DNA from: Paulinella micropora
Lineage: Eukaryota; Cercozoa; Imbricatea; Euglyphida; Paulinellidae
Direction: 5' to 3'
NCBI GenBank assembly: GCA_019918135.1
Contig: WBZZ01002039.1
Span: 32,501-55,000, forward strand
DNA: 22,500 nucleotides
The notes beneath the pieces were generated by a model that was not told where the DNA came from, did not search any database, and saw only the letters and a list, made by a program, of their open reading frames with translations. Positions 1 through 7,620 of the stretch are shown in pieces. Every line of letters begins with the position of its first letter. The stretch's first letter is position 1. A program made the position numbers and the translations under genes.

Positions 1-60
1 ATCTATCTATCTGTCTGTTATCTATCTATCTCTATCTATCTATCTATCTTTTTATCTATC
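1..60. repeat. (ATCT)n microsatellite
   Basis: Imperfect ATCT tetranucleotide repeat at the window edge, directly abutting the first copy of the ~450-bp dispersed repeat. Confidence 0.95.
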
Positions 61-508
61 CTGGAGACGGTCTCTGCCACTGGCAACTCAGCCTGGGGTT
101 CAGATCTAACTATCTCCTACAATGACGATTTTGTGTCCGCCGTTAATCGCGCGCAGCGCAAGGGCTAAACAGGCAACCAACTCCTGACCATGGCTGATGA
201 AGTCGGGGCGTGATGCAAAGGGTTGATGAAGTCGGGGTTGTAGAAGGTAACTCACAACGAGCGTGAACTCCTGAAACCTCGGCTTGTTTGTGGCATCATC
301 TCCTTAGGGCACACGCTCCTGGGAGTGTTCTAGTGTTGTCCCGTATAGTTCAAAGGGCTCGGCTACCTTTCGGCTTGAACTGGGCACAGACACCAACCAC
401 AGCGAGACAGTGGTTGGTGTGCAGCTTGGCCGGTGCTGAAAGTTCTTGTCCGGGGGTAGTATAGGAGGCCATGGCTTTTCGAGCTAAGCCACGCCCATAG
501 ATTAAACA
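61..508. repeat. ~450-bp dispersed repeat, copy L1
   Basis: First of four near-identical copies (others at 706-1164, 21222-21679 and 21880-22330). It starts with the small palindrome GAGACGGTCTC, contains a direct duplication of TGATGAAGTCGGGG, a GTTCAA/TTGAAC inverted pair, and a perfect 11-bp hairpin (ACACCAACCAC/GTGGTTGGTGT), and ends near ATTAAACAT. No meaningful ORF is present. Microsatellite tails plus a hairpin and short direct repeats recall non-autonomous Helitron-like (HINE or pearl-type) elements or microsatellite-tailed SINEs of invertebrates. That assignment is inference and weak. Confidence 0.85.
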
Positions 509-531
509 TATCTTTTTATCTACTATTTATC

Positions 532-574
<43 letters not shown>

Positions 575-705
575 TTATCTATCTATCTATTATCTATCTA
601 CCTATCTTCCATCTATATTTGTCTATATTTCCTATAGTGTGCTGCCAGCGAGCGCACTGCGTGTATCATATCATATCTATCTATCTATCTATATATCTAT
701 CTATC
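509..705. repeat. ATCT microsatellite between repeat copies
   Basis: Imperfect ATCT/TTATCTA array interrupted by about 50 bp of non-repetitive sequence around 618-670. It is mirrored at 21680-21879. Confidence 0.9.
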
Positions 706-1164
706 CTGGAGACGGTCTCTGCCACTGGCAACTCAGCCTGGGTTCAGATCTAACTATCTCCTACAATGACGATTTTGTGTCCGCCGTTAATCGCGCGCAG
801 CGCAAGGGCTAAACAGGCAACCAACTCCTGACCATGGCTGATGAAGTCGGGCGTGATGCAAAGGGTTGATGAAGTCGGGGTTGTAGAAGGTAACTCACAA
901 CGAGCGTGAACTCCTGAAACCTCGACTTGCGTGTGACATCATCTCCTTAGGGCACACGCTCCTGGGGAGTGTTCTAGTGTTGTCCCGTATAGTTCAAAAG
1001 GGCTCGGCTACCTTTCGGCTTGAACTGGGCACAGACACCAACCACAGCGAGACAGTGGTTGGTGTGCAGCTTGGCCGGTGCTTGAAAGTTCTTGTCCGGG
1101 GGTAGTATAGGAGGCCATGGCTTTTTCAAGCTAAGCCACGCCCATAGATTAAAACATTAAACAT
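706..1164. repeat. ~450-bp dispersed repeat, copy L2
   Basis: Second left-arm copy, same layout as 61-508 with a few single-base differences and a small ATTAAA duplication at its end (about 1148-1164). Its mirror partner is 21222-21679. Confidence 0.85.
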
Positions 1165-1196
1165 ATCTATCTATCTATCTATCTATTTATCATCTG

Positions 1197-1230
<34 letters not shown>

Positions 1231-1270
1231 GATCTACCTTTCTATCTTTCTATCTTTCTATCTTTCTATC
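1165..1270. repeat. ATCT/TTCT microsatellite
   Basis: ATCT array drifting to CTTT/ATCTTTCT at its inner edge, adjoining the first replicon gene. Mirrored at 21117-21221. From 1271 to the small gene at 1309 nothing further is seen. Confidence 0.9.
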
Positions 1271-1308
1271 AATATGTTGAAGTGTGCTTAAAGTCCATTT
1301 TAAATTTT

Positions 1309-1448
1309 TTAATATGTTTGATTGCCCCCCTTTTGCTTTATAAGGTCTATTATAATATTATTAGGCTATCAGAATAATTTTTAGTAATTGCCCGTATTTT
1401 GCCTTTAAGGTCCTCAGGGTCCTTATAGTCTATTGTTTTAAAATCCAT
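1309..1448 (-). pseudogene. Broken left copy of the 46-aa small gene
   Basis: Mirror copy of the intact ORF at 20937-21077. It is 140 instead of 141 nt because one A is missing in the TATTAATAAT tract (about 1347-1352), which shifts the frame. The ATG position and the TATA-rich leader upstream (1449-1515 on this strand) are preserved. Whether this is a true mutation or a consensus error cannot be told from the sequence. Confidence 0.7.
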
Positions 1449-1544
1449 TTTTTGCCGTGCCTCTTTTCCTCCGTGTCTATATATAATGTCTATATAGTTT
1501 ATGTTTAAATATATTTAAATAAAAAATAAATAATTAATTGCTCA

Positions 1545-1798
1545 TTATCCGTTATTCGTTATATATGAGTTAAAATCGCTTTTATATGTCTGTAGTCTTT
1601 TACGATAAACATCGCTTATATATGAACGCGGGATTTCCTCTATGTATTGTTCTATTTTTCGCATTGATAAATTAATATATATTACGTCGTGTTCGCCGTT
1701 TTTGTATTTGTTATATAACACTCTAATGCATCTATTTCACCTTGCACGGCTTCAACCGCTCGTTTTAATTCTGGGTCGCTTATCGTTGGCTGTGTCAT
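1545..1798 (-). pseudogene. Broken left copy of the 84-aa small gene
   Basis: Mirror copy of the intact ORF at 20586-20840. One A is missing from a four-A run in the middle of the gene (near 1711), giving 254 nt and a frameshift. Start codon, stop codon and leader are otherwise retained. Confidence 0.75.
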
Positions 1799-1916
1799 TC
1801 CTTTTTTTCGTGCCCGTTTTCCTCCGTGTCTATATATAATGTCTATATATTTTATGTTTAAATATATTAATTCTAAAATTACAAAAAAAAAAGCACTATT
1901 TCAATTATTAAGGCTT

Positions 1917-2289
1917 TTAAACGGCCGCCGCCTCGTCTGCTGGTGGTTGCTGTAAATTAGGGCCATATAATCTTATTAAGGTTTCTTTTATGGCCGTTAT
2001 GTCTAACTTTTAAATATTCTGTTTAGGGTTTCAAACTATTGAAGGGTTATATTTTCTGAGTTATCTTCAAATGCTTGTTTTATGTCGTTTATTTTTCGTT
2101 GCTTCTTCTGGGTGTTTTGTGGCTGTCCTGTCTATTCTGCCTTTTTTTGTCTGGCCGTTTGTGATATGTTAAAGTATGCTTATAAAATACCGTCTGGCCC
2201 TCCTTATTCTTCCTCGGGAGATATTGATAATAATAAGATATACCGTTTTTTACCTCTATTTCACACGGCGGTTTTTTACCTCTATTTCC
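1917..2289 (-). pseudogene. Broken paralogue of the 90-aa gene, left copy
   Basis: Mirror of 20094-20468. It keeps the same in-frame TAG as the right copy and adds two single-base deletions, one near 2010 and one in the CCC of the middle basic region. Its upstream edge lacks an ATG and lies close to the GC-rich island (2336-3098), which seems to separate it from an N-terminal fragment at 3097-3165. Confidence 0.6.
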
Positions 2290-2417
2290 TCAATGCCAGT
2301 CACACAGACATGTCATACTATTAAATCATGATTAAGCACTGGCCAGTGTGGCTTAAAGCGGTGCGTATTTAGTGTAAACAGCGTCACGCCGCCTGCCCCG
2401 CCATCTTGAACGTCCAT

Positions 2418-2550
2418 TCATCCTCATCCTCCTCCTCATCATCGCCATCATCACCATCATCATCACCACCATCATCATCACCATCATCATCATCATCATC
2501 ATCACCATCACATCAGCATCACCATCAGCATCACACATCATCATCATCGC
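2418..2550. repeat. (CAT)n trinucleotide tract
   Basis: Imperfect CAT/CAC/CTC triplet array. It generates a spurious Ser-rich ORF on one strand and a Met-rich ORF on the other. Confidence 0.9.
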
Positions 2551-2753
2551 GTTTGAAGAGGTTGACTTATCAGACTAGTGTCACATGGGCGTCACGCTGC
2601 CTCTGGTCCGGCACACGTGTTGCGGCAAGGGGGGGGGGGGGGGCAGTCCCCCGGCGCAGCGTGTTTACTGTGCCGACGCCGCACTGGCTGCCCCGCAGTG
2701 CATTGGCTCGCGGCCGGCGCGGCAGACTGCCCTCACTACTAAGTGACGTCCTG

Positions 2754-2970
2754 CAGAGTCGCAGCTGGGAGAGGGCAGAGGTGACAGAGCGCGCCTCAGC
2801 ATCACTCGTGACAGCGAGTCAGCAGCCAGTACGGAAACTGCAGTGGCAGACAGGGACTGAGCCACAGAGTCGCAGCTGGGAGATGGCAGGTGTGACAGAG
2901 CGCGCCTCAGCATCGCTCGTGACTGCGACTCAGGAGCCAGTACGGCAACCGGCAGACAGGGCGACTGAGC
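2754..2970. repeat. 111-bp tandem duplication
   Basis: Two imperfect copies beginning CAGAGTCGCAGCTGGGAGA at 2754 and 2865, each followed by GTGACAGAGCGCGCCTCAGC. The pair is mirrored at 19411-19628. Confidence 0.85.
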
Positions 2971-3096
2971 CCTCCACACTGACACTGCGACCCGGAGTCG
3001 ACAAGGAAACTGGCAGGCCACTGTCGTCATCATGATAGACTGACTGAACTACCCAAGCCACTGAGTCCGCTGAGGGTGCGGCAGCCTGAGTGTGGC

Positions 3097-3165
3097 CAGA
3101 TAGCTGTGGTTGGGCCGTTTCTTCGGGGTTTGTTATTGTTGCGGTTTGTCTGCTTGTGCTGTCAT
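3097..3165 (-). pseudogene. Possible N-terminal fragment of the 90-aa paralogue, left
   Basis: From ATG at 3163-3165 the minus strand reads a short Gln-rich segment with an early TAA, while an overlapping frame stays open to the edge of the GC-rich island. The strand matches the broken paralogue on the other side of the island and a TATA-rich region lies upstream (3170-3250). Short and circumstantial. Mirror: 19212-19280. Confidence 0.3.
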
Positions 3166-3325
3166 CTCGTATAGGTATATATAATATATTTATAAATTTA
3201 TATAAATAAATATTTAATATGTTTTTTTCTATATAGAACATTTTAATTAATTTTCGTTAATATTTTTTATAAATAATTAATTAATTTAAACAAAAAAATA
3301 TAATTCTTATTATATAGCTTTGAGA
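3166..3325. promoter_or_regulatory. AT-rich intergenic region before the primase
   Basis: A very AT-rich stretch between divergent units: the paralogue fragment on the minus strand and the primase on the plus strand. It holds a CTATATAGAA box (about 3228-3238) of the TATATAGA type found in front of several other genes here. A bidirectional promoter role is inferred from position and composition. Confidence 0.45.
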
Positions 3326-3388
3326 ATGGAAACAAAACAACAACTTATAGAGCCCGACACTCTACACAGTAGGGGGGCCGACCCTTGA
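3326..3388 (+). pseudogene. Primase N-terminal fragment
   Basis: ATG at 3326 opens a 20-codon frame ending at TGA 3386-3388. A different frame, continuous with the next ORF, is open from 3351. The two overlap across a six-G run (3372-3377), the likely site of a one-base indel. The upstream sequence is AT-rich spacer, so 3326 is the best candidate start of the primase. Confidence 0.5.
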
Positions 3389-3443
3389 AAAGAAAATAAA
3401 AAAAATCATTAAGAACCGTTTAAAGATTAGGTTTTATGATAAA

Positions 3444-3746
3444 ATGAGAACAAAAAAAGAAGACTACAAAACGGCGACCCTCGATGAGTTATATGACATT
3501 TTAAACGAAGCAAAAAACCCGACTATTTACGAAAGTATAGAGGACGGGGTAAGACCTTATGCGGATTATGAAAAAGACTTCAAAACGAAAAAAGAAATGA
3601 AAGCAGACGAAGCAACGATTAGAGAAAATATAATAAATGAGTTTGCGCGGGTGTTTGGATGTAGCCCCGATAAAATAGCCGTATTAGAAGCACACGGAAA
3701 AAAAGGCCGTTTATGGCGGTTATCTTTATCATTTAATAGCATATGA
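3444..3746 (+). CDS. Archaeo-eukaryotic primase (AEP), catalytic N-terminal part
   Basis: A 100-residue ORF whose frame is actually open upstream to 3351. Residues 29-46 contain an YES-I motif followed by RPYADYE, matching the metal-binding D-x-E motif (D41, E43) of AEP/PrimPol catalytic cores after a beta strand. The C-terminal part (about residues 70-97) has the pattern expected before the second AEP motif, but the frame ends at TGA 3744-3746. The +1 frame across the same bases is open and runs into the following ORF; an A7 run lies at about 3698-3704. The AEP call rests on motif I plus the context of the zinc site and helicase downstream. Identical in the right arm (18631-18933). Confidence 0.65.
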   Translation: MRTKKEDYKTATLDELYDILNEAKNPTIYESIEDGVRPYADYEKDFKTKKEMKADEATIRENIINEFARVFGCSPDKIAVLEAHGKKGRLWRLSLSFNSI

Positions 3747-3756
3747 GGCCCCGCCG

Positions 3757-5058
3757 ATGTCTGACGGTTTGGAGGTTGAACGACTTATTGAGAATGATAA
3801 TAAAACGGGATTTGATACGGCACCGTATAAAGCTTATGGCCGACGGCAATTATTTAGAACCGTTTTAAGCAACAAAGAAATAGACGGACCGCGAACATTT
3901 ATAAGAACCGATAAACCATTAACAAAAGAGAATTTTAAAGAGTGTTTAATATCTGCTGTGGGTGAATATGAGATAAATGAGGAGGCCGAGCAAATGGCGG
4001 GAGTGATGAAACGAGCCGAGCAAATGGAAGAAGCACAGATAGAGGAAAACAGCGAAGTAGGGCGGGGGCGAAGGTTTAACGAATGGGCGGGAAAAATTAA
4101 AAAAGACCATAAAAAAACGGGCCTTATATTTACTAAGGAAGAAATAGAGAACATACAGGCGGGCGAAACGGATATAGACGGCTTAGCAATATATAAAAAA
4201 GCCTTTAACGCGTTAGAGAAATATAAGCCCGACATATTCAAAAATATAGAAGGAGTTAAACACATAATGAAAAACGACGACGGGACATTATGTTTATTTT
4301 TCAAGAGGTTGAGGGCGGGATATTGTAAAACACATAATAGAACACACACGGCGGACAACTGCGACACGGTGTTTATTACAAAATGCGGTAAATGCTTTTA
4401 TATGTGTGCGAAACAACCCGCGGGCGAGTTATACCCCCTTTTCAAAGTTAAGAAGGAGGAAAAACAAAAAGAACACATTAAAAAATATACCGAAAATAAA
4501 AGGAAATTACAACAAAGCACGTTAGAAGAATTTATAAATACTTTTGATTATGAAAATGTGAAACAGTCCCGCGAGAAATGGTGCGCGGATATACAAGGGT
4601 TATTATATGCGATGACGGCAGAGAAGAAGAACCGCCGCCAGTTGATAGGCCTTAGAAGCAATTTAGGCACGGGTAAAAGTGTGGCCCTTATGAAAGCTAT
4701 TAAAAAATATACGGACGAGAACCCGAACGGGAAAATATTAATATTAACTCAACGAATTATATTAAGTAAGCAGAATGCCCGAGAGCTTAAAAAATTAGGG
4801 TTTTTCTGTTATCTGGACCGCGAGGGCAACGAACTCATAACAAATAAAAAAAGTATAATTCAATTAGACAGCTTAAATTATCTGAGCTGGAACATAAAAA
4901 ACGACCCGATAGGGCTTATTATAATAGACGAGGCCGACCAGGCTTTAAGGCACCTTAATGCGGACACATTCAAAAACAACCCGAAAGCGAATTTTAATTT
5001 AATGACCCTTTACACAGTTTTAAGGAACACTAAAAAAAATTATTTGTATGTCTGCTAA
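3757..5058 (+). CDS. Primase C-terminal part, zinc site and UL9-like helicase N-terminal half
   Basis: A 433-residue ORF. Residues 18-40 (D20, Y24, R29/R30, R34) fit the third AEP primase motif. Residues 190-217 form a Cys/His cluster (C190, H193, H197, C202, C210, C213, C217) like the zinc element after viral primase cores. The helicase begins with Walker A GTGKS (304-308), has an R-I-L-S-K-Q motif at about 331-336 typical of origin-binding proteins, and Walker B DEAD (391-394). It ends at a TAA just after an A8 run (5032-5039); the next ORF overlaps by 11 nt in the +1 frame and supplies the next helicase motifs. The ATG at 3757 may not be a true start, because this frame is open upstream through 3721. 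In the right arm the same ORF has an extra frameshift. Confidence 0.75.
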   Translation: MSDGLEVERLIENDNKTGFDTAPYKAYGRRQLFRTVLSNKEIDGPRTFIRTDKPLTKENFKECLISAVGEYEINEEAEQMAGVMKRAEQMEEAQIEENSEVGRGRRFNEWAGKIKKDHKKTGLIFTKEEIENIQAGETDIDGLAIYKKAFNALEKYKPDIFKNIEGVKHIMKNDDGTLCLFFKRLRAGYCKTHNRTHTADNCDTVFITKCGKCFYMCAKQPAGELYPLFKVKKEEKQKEHIKKYTENKRKLQQSTLEEFINTFDYENVKQSREKWCADIQGLLYAMTAEKKNRRQLIGLRSNLGTGKSVALMKAIKKYTDENPNGKILILTQRIILSKQNARELKKLGFFCYLDREGNELITNKKSIIQLDSLNYLSWNIKNDPIGLIIIDEADQALRHLNADTFKNNPKANFNLMTLYTVLRNTKKNYLYVC

Positions 5059-5704
5059 CTTAACGGCCGATAATATGACGGACTGGGCGAAAATGGCGGG
5101 CGATAATTTAGAAGCGAAGATTTTTATTAATGACAGCCGAGCACACCATAGACCCCTTAAAATACTGTTAGGGCAGAACGACGAACAAATAATAAGGGCC
5201 GTTTATGATAGCTTAGACAAGGGCGAGCGAGTTTATGTAGCTTCTAATAAGAATATAGATAAAATAAAATGTATTTTTGAATACCTAACAAAAGGCCGAA
5301 ATATCAAGGCCCTTTTAATTACTACGGACACCATGAACGAGCCCGAAGTTAAAGAAGCCGAAGGTAATATAAATGAGATATGGGGCAGATATGATTTTAT
5401 AGCCGTCTCGCCGTGTGTTCAGTCTGCCGTATCGTATGATACAGCAGAACATTATAATAAAATTTACGGATTATTCACGAACGGAAGCAACAGTAGCGGG
5501 GATGCGTGCCAGATGTTAAGGCGGATTAGATACCCGATAAGCGACGAAATATTAGTAAATATAGAACAAATAAACATAGAACGGCCGACCAATTACGAGG
5601 ACATATTAGCGGGAATTTATAGCGACAAGACGGATTTGTTAAAGGGTTTAAAGGGTTATTTAAGCAAGCACGAATTAGACCCGAACACCCTTAGGCCGTT
5701 TTAG
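5048..5704 (+). CDS. UL9-like SF2 helicase, C-terminal RecA-like domain
   Basis: A 218-residue ORF. Residues 1-6 (MSANLT) correspond to SF2 motif III (S-A-x-L-T). Residues 58-69 (GERVYVASNKN) fit motif IV, about 116-131 (DFIAVSPCVQS) fit motif V, and Q155-R161 (Q-x-x-RR-x-R) is motif VI with the arginine finger. The first half of the helicase is in the preceding ORF, so the ATG at 5048 is incidental. The frame stops at TAG 5702-5704, while the -1 frame is open from 5695 and continues into the next piece. Identical in the right arm. Confidence 0.75.
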   Translation: MSANLTADNMTDWAKMAGDNLEAKIFINDSRAHHRPLKILLGQNDEQIIRAVYDSLDKGERVYVASNKNIDKIKCIFEYLTKGRNIKALLITTDTMNEPEVKEAEGNINEIWGRYDFIAVSPCVQSAVSYDTAEHYNKIYGLFTNGSNSSGDACQMLRRIRYPISDEILVNIEQINIERPTNYEDILAGIYSDKTDLLKGLKGYLSKHELDPNTLRPF

Positions 5705-6192
5705 ATGAGCACCACCCATACCCGCAATTAGTAGCAAAATTAACAGCACAAGACAACAGAGATAAAAACAACTATATAGAAAACTTTATAAAAAATCAAA
5801 TACTATATGGGAATACGGTGGAAAACATACCAGACGAAAACGGGGCCGAAAATAAAGAAGCAATAAAGAGCAACATAAAACAAACGGGGGCACGGCTAAA
5901 AGATGAGGAGGCCGAAGAACTAGCGGAGGCCAGAGGGATAACGAAAGAGGAGGCCGACAAGCTTTTTAAGAAGTCAAAGGCGGAGCAATTAACGAACGAA
6001 GAGAGAACACAGATAAAAAAATATCGTTTAAAGGTGGTTTATAATATGGAAACATACCCGACCGCGGCGAAATGGTATAGAGACCACGACGACGAAACAA
6101 AAATAAAAAATTATAGGAATTTAGACAGATTTTATAAAAATAATGTGTTTAGCTTTGCAAACCCTAATTTTTTTAAACATATTAATTACTAA
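5695..6192 (+). pseudogene. Helicase C-terminal extension, first piece
   Basis: An open frame of about 165 codons continues the helicase in the -1 frame. There is no ATG near its beginning; the first usual bacterial-type start (GTG at 5818) is unlikely to matter in a eukaryotic setting, so this is a continuation, not a separate gene. Content is charged and probably helical (many E/K), then a Trp/Tyr-rich stretch. It ends at TAA 6190-6192, about 15 nt inside the inverted segment, so the stop is created by the inversion. Mirror: 16186-16683. Confidence 0.6.
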
Positions 6193-6339
6193 TTGCTGTC
6201 GGCTGTATTCTGCCTTTATTCCCGTAGTTTTTATAATTAAATCTTTATTAGTATCTGTTATAACTCTTTCTTCATCTCTATTAAGTCTATTGTAAATTTT
6301 GTAAAAATCGCTTTCTTTAACTTCTTCTAAGATGTTTTA
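6176..6339 (-). pseudogene. Micro-inverted coding segment inside the helicase locus
   Basis: The plus strand here is full of stops, but the minus strand is open for about 50-55 codons with the same charged K/E/I-rich character as the flanking plus-strand fragments. Short AAACAT/ATGTTT motifs lie at both edges (6175-6180; near-palindrome ATGTTTTAAACAT at 6332-6344). Turning the segment round would place it colinear with both flanks. There is no ATG at its beginning. The right arm carries the same state at 16039-16202 (+). Confidence 0.6.
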
Positions 6340-6340
6340 A

Positions 6341-6661
6341 ACATTCCACGACGAACGAGAGATAAGCCGAGCTGACTTAATAAAGAACTTAAAAGAGATG
6401 CACGAGGAATATTTAACGAACCCGCAGGAGCTAATAATAAAATTAAAGAAGGAACGGCGAAAGGCACAAGCTATAACCGAATTAAAAGCAGATAGTAAAA
6501 CATTTATAAACCATATTTTGAAATTTATAAACGGATTAACGGGCGATTTATACGGGGTCAAAGTTGTAGCAACTGACACACACAGAAAATTTTATAAGTT
6601 AGAAGGCCCCGTTAATGAAATATTCGTAAGAACTAATAATAATAATTTATTCCAGTTTTAG
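6341..6661 (+). pseudogene. Helicase C-terminal extension, last piece
   Basis: The frame is open from 6341, just after the inversion breakpoint; the first ATG is at 6398 (87 residues to the stop at 6661). Lys/Glu-rich and predicted helical. It lies on the same strand as the helicase and ends 5 nt before the next small ORF. Probably the true C-terminus of the primase-helicase rather than an independent gene. Mirror: 15717-16037. Confidence 0.5.
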
Positions 6662-6666
6662 GAGGT

Positions 6667-6759
6667 ATGACAACAACGGGAGAGGCTGAGGAGCTTTCTA
6701 TATTGGAATGTATGGAGAAATTAGAACGAATGGTTTTAGCAAAAAAAGAGCTTAAATAA
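6667..6759 (+). CDS. 30-aa small ORF after the helicase
   Basis: A short ORF (MTTTGEAEEL...KKELK) starting 6 nt after the helicase locus stop, on the same strand, Glu/Lys/Leu-rich with helical periodicity. It is conserved in the right arm (15619-15711), which is expected anyway from arm identity. It could be a micro-protein or a chance ORF; no family recognised. Confidence 0.35.
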   Translation: MTTTGEAEELSILECMEKLERMVLAKKELK

Positions 6760-6848
6760 TTTATGTCTGTATATTGTGTTTAAATATTTTATGTCCGTAT
6801 ATAAAAAAAACACGGGCCTTTTTTGATGTTGTTTAAAAAGGGGGGTTA

Positions 6849-7075
6849 GCAGTGTTTAGAGCCGTTTTTATATATGAGCCGACCGACAGTTTTTATTATA
6901 GAGAAATCCTGGCGGTCGGCTCATCGTTAAAATTAGCCTTTTAGAGTGTTTAGGGCCGTTTTTTGATATGGTTAAAAAATGGGTGTGTTTTTTTTGTAAT
7001 GGTGGTAGGTAAAAAAAAAAGCCTTTTGGAGTGTTTGGAGCCGTTTTTGATATGGTTAAAAATGAGTGATTTTTT
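6849..7075. repeat. Direct repeats in the non-coding field, left
   Basis: Three related blocks centre on GTGTTT(A/G)G(A/G)GCCGTTTTT followed by a TATATG or GATATGGTTAAAAA element, starting near 6851, 6948 and 7030. The last two sit in an ~82-bp direct repeat that begins with GCCTTTT at 6939 and 7021. T-rich runs separate them. Possible iterons beside the primase-helicase. Mirror: about 15303-15531. Confidence 0.7.
6874..6924. repeat. Inverted repeat flanking an AT-rich loop, oriS-like, left
   Basis: ATGAGCCGACCGACAG (6874-6889) pairs with CTGGCGGTCGGCTCAT (6909-6924): a 16-bp inverted repeat with one mismatch around a 19-nt AT-rich spacer. The same GAGCCGACCG box recurs in the tandem repeats at 7229, 7292 (AAG variant), 7398 (AAG variant), 7479 and 7560. 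Two inverted binding boxes around an AT-rich core is the architecture of herpesvirus oriS, whose boxes are bound by UL9, and a UL9-like helicase is encoded just upstream. An origin role is inferred. Confidence 0.65.
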
Positions 7076-7202
7076 TTTATGTCGTCCTCATCTTCATTTT
7101 TATATATTGGAACAGATATTTATATATGGTAAAAATAAATGGTTTGAATATTAAAAACCTTTTGGGCTTACAGTGAGAGCGAAAAGGCCCGAAACCAGCG
7201 AA

Positions 7203-7620
7203 AACCACAGCCGACAAAAAAACACATTGAGCCGACCGCCAGCCGACCCCTAAAAAGGGGAGATAACGGCCCGCCGACAAATAAAACACATAAGCCGACC
7301 GACAACAAAAGGACAACAAAAGGACAACAAAAGGACAACAAAAGGACAACAAAAGGACAACAAAAGGACAACAAAAGGACAACAAAAAAAACACATTAAG
7401 CCGACCGCCAGCCGACCCCTAAAAACGGGAGATAACGGCCCGCCGACGGCGAAACCGAAGACGACAAAAAAACACATTGAGCCGACCGCCAGCCGACCCC
7501 TAAAAACGGGAGATAACGGCCCGCCAACGGCGAAACCGAAGACGACAAAAAAACACATTGAGCCGACCGACAGCCGACCCCTAAAAACGGTAGATAACGA
7601 CCCGCCGACCCATAAAAACA
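7203..7620. repeat. 81-bp tandem repeats with GCCGACC boxes, left
   Basis: Copies of ACACATT(G/A)AGCCGACCG(C/A)CAGCCGACCCC followed by TAAAAACGGGAGATAACGGC. Full units are 81 bp apart at 7398, 7479 and 7560, with diverged or partial units at 7229 and 7292. The ORFs covering this field are products of the repeat. The field ends at an AT-rich stretch (7625-7700). Candidate origin or enhancer array. Mirror: about 14780-15195. Confidence 0.85.
7303..7385. repeat. 11-bp tandem array (AACAAAAGGAC), seven units
   Basis: Perfect 11-bp repeats inserted within the 81-bp repeat field. The left arm has seven units; the right arm (15016-15076) has five, the largest single repeat-number difference between the arms. 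Confidence 0.9.

Larger units (their letters stand above)
2336..3098. mobile_element. GC-rich (CAT)n island, probable foreign insertion, left copy
   Basis: Composition changes abruptly from AT-rich replicon DNA to GC-rich sequence. One edge is GCACTGGCCAGTG, continuing into CGCCGCCTGCCCCGCCATCT; then follow a CAT-trinucleotide tract (2418-2550), a 14-G run (near 2628-2642) and a 111-bp tandem duplication (2754-2970). Both edges contain CTGGCCA in opposite orientation, possibly short terminal inverted repeats. On the minus strand it sits between an apparent N-terminal fragment (3097-3165) and the body of the 90-aa paralogue (1917-2289), as expected of an insertion into that gene. The present-day ORFs here encode only low-complexity or Arg/Ser-rich sequence and are not credited. 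Confidence 0.55.
3326..6661 (+). pseudogene. Primase-helicase (AEP primase plus UL9-like SF2 helicase), left copy, whole locus
   Basis: The colinear pieces listed below appear to be one ancestral gene of roughly 1,100 codons: N-terminal primase, Cys/His zinc site, SF2 helicase of the herpesvirus origin-binding-protein type (UL9/OBP), and a charged C-terminal extension. Primase-OBP fusions are known from several eukaryotic DNA virus and virus-derived lineages. The reading frame changes near a G6 run (3372-3377), between 3690 and 3745 (an A7 run at about 3698-3704), at an A8 run (5032-5039) and around 5692-5704, and is interrupted by a short inverted segment (about 6176-6339). All these breaks also occur in the right arm, so they predate or were copied with the arm duplication, unless they are systematic assembly errors. 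As given, no single protein can be read through. Confidence 0.75.

Noticed and set aside
61..508. tRNA, 5S or snRNA origin for the 450-bp repeat
   Set aside because: A GGTTCAGATCT segment resembles a pol III B box, but no properly spaced A box or cloverleaf was found.
2082..2324. 80-codon ORF on the plus strand (mirror 20059-20313)
   Set aside because: Antisense shadow of the broken 90-aa paralogue, which reads better on the other strand.
2406..3035. 209-codon ORF (Ser-rich then Arg-rich) and the overlapping Met-rich and other ORFs on the opposite strand
   Set aside because: Produced by the (CAT)n tract and the 111-bp GC-rich tandem repeat. The frame is not maintained in the right-arm copy and no domain is seen.
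5818..6192. Independent 124-codon gene starting at GTG 5818
   Set aside because: The frame is open upstream to 5695 with no ATG, and the position continues the helicase; a GTG start is not expected in this setting.
7203..7620. Possible CRISPR array
   Set aside because: Repeat units are contiguous or in fused 81-bp periods with no unique spacers of constant length, and the context is eukaryotic with no cas genes.
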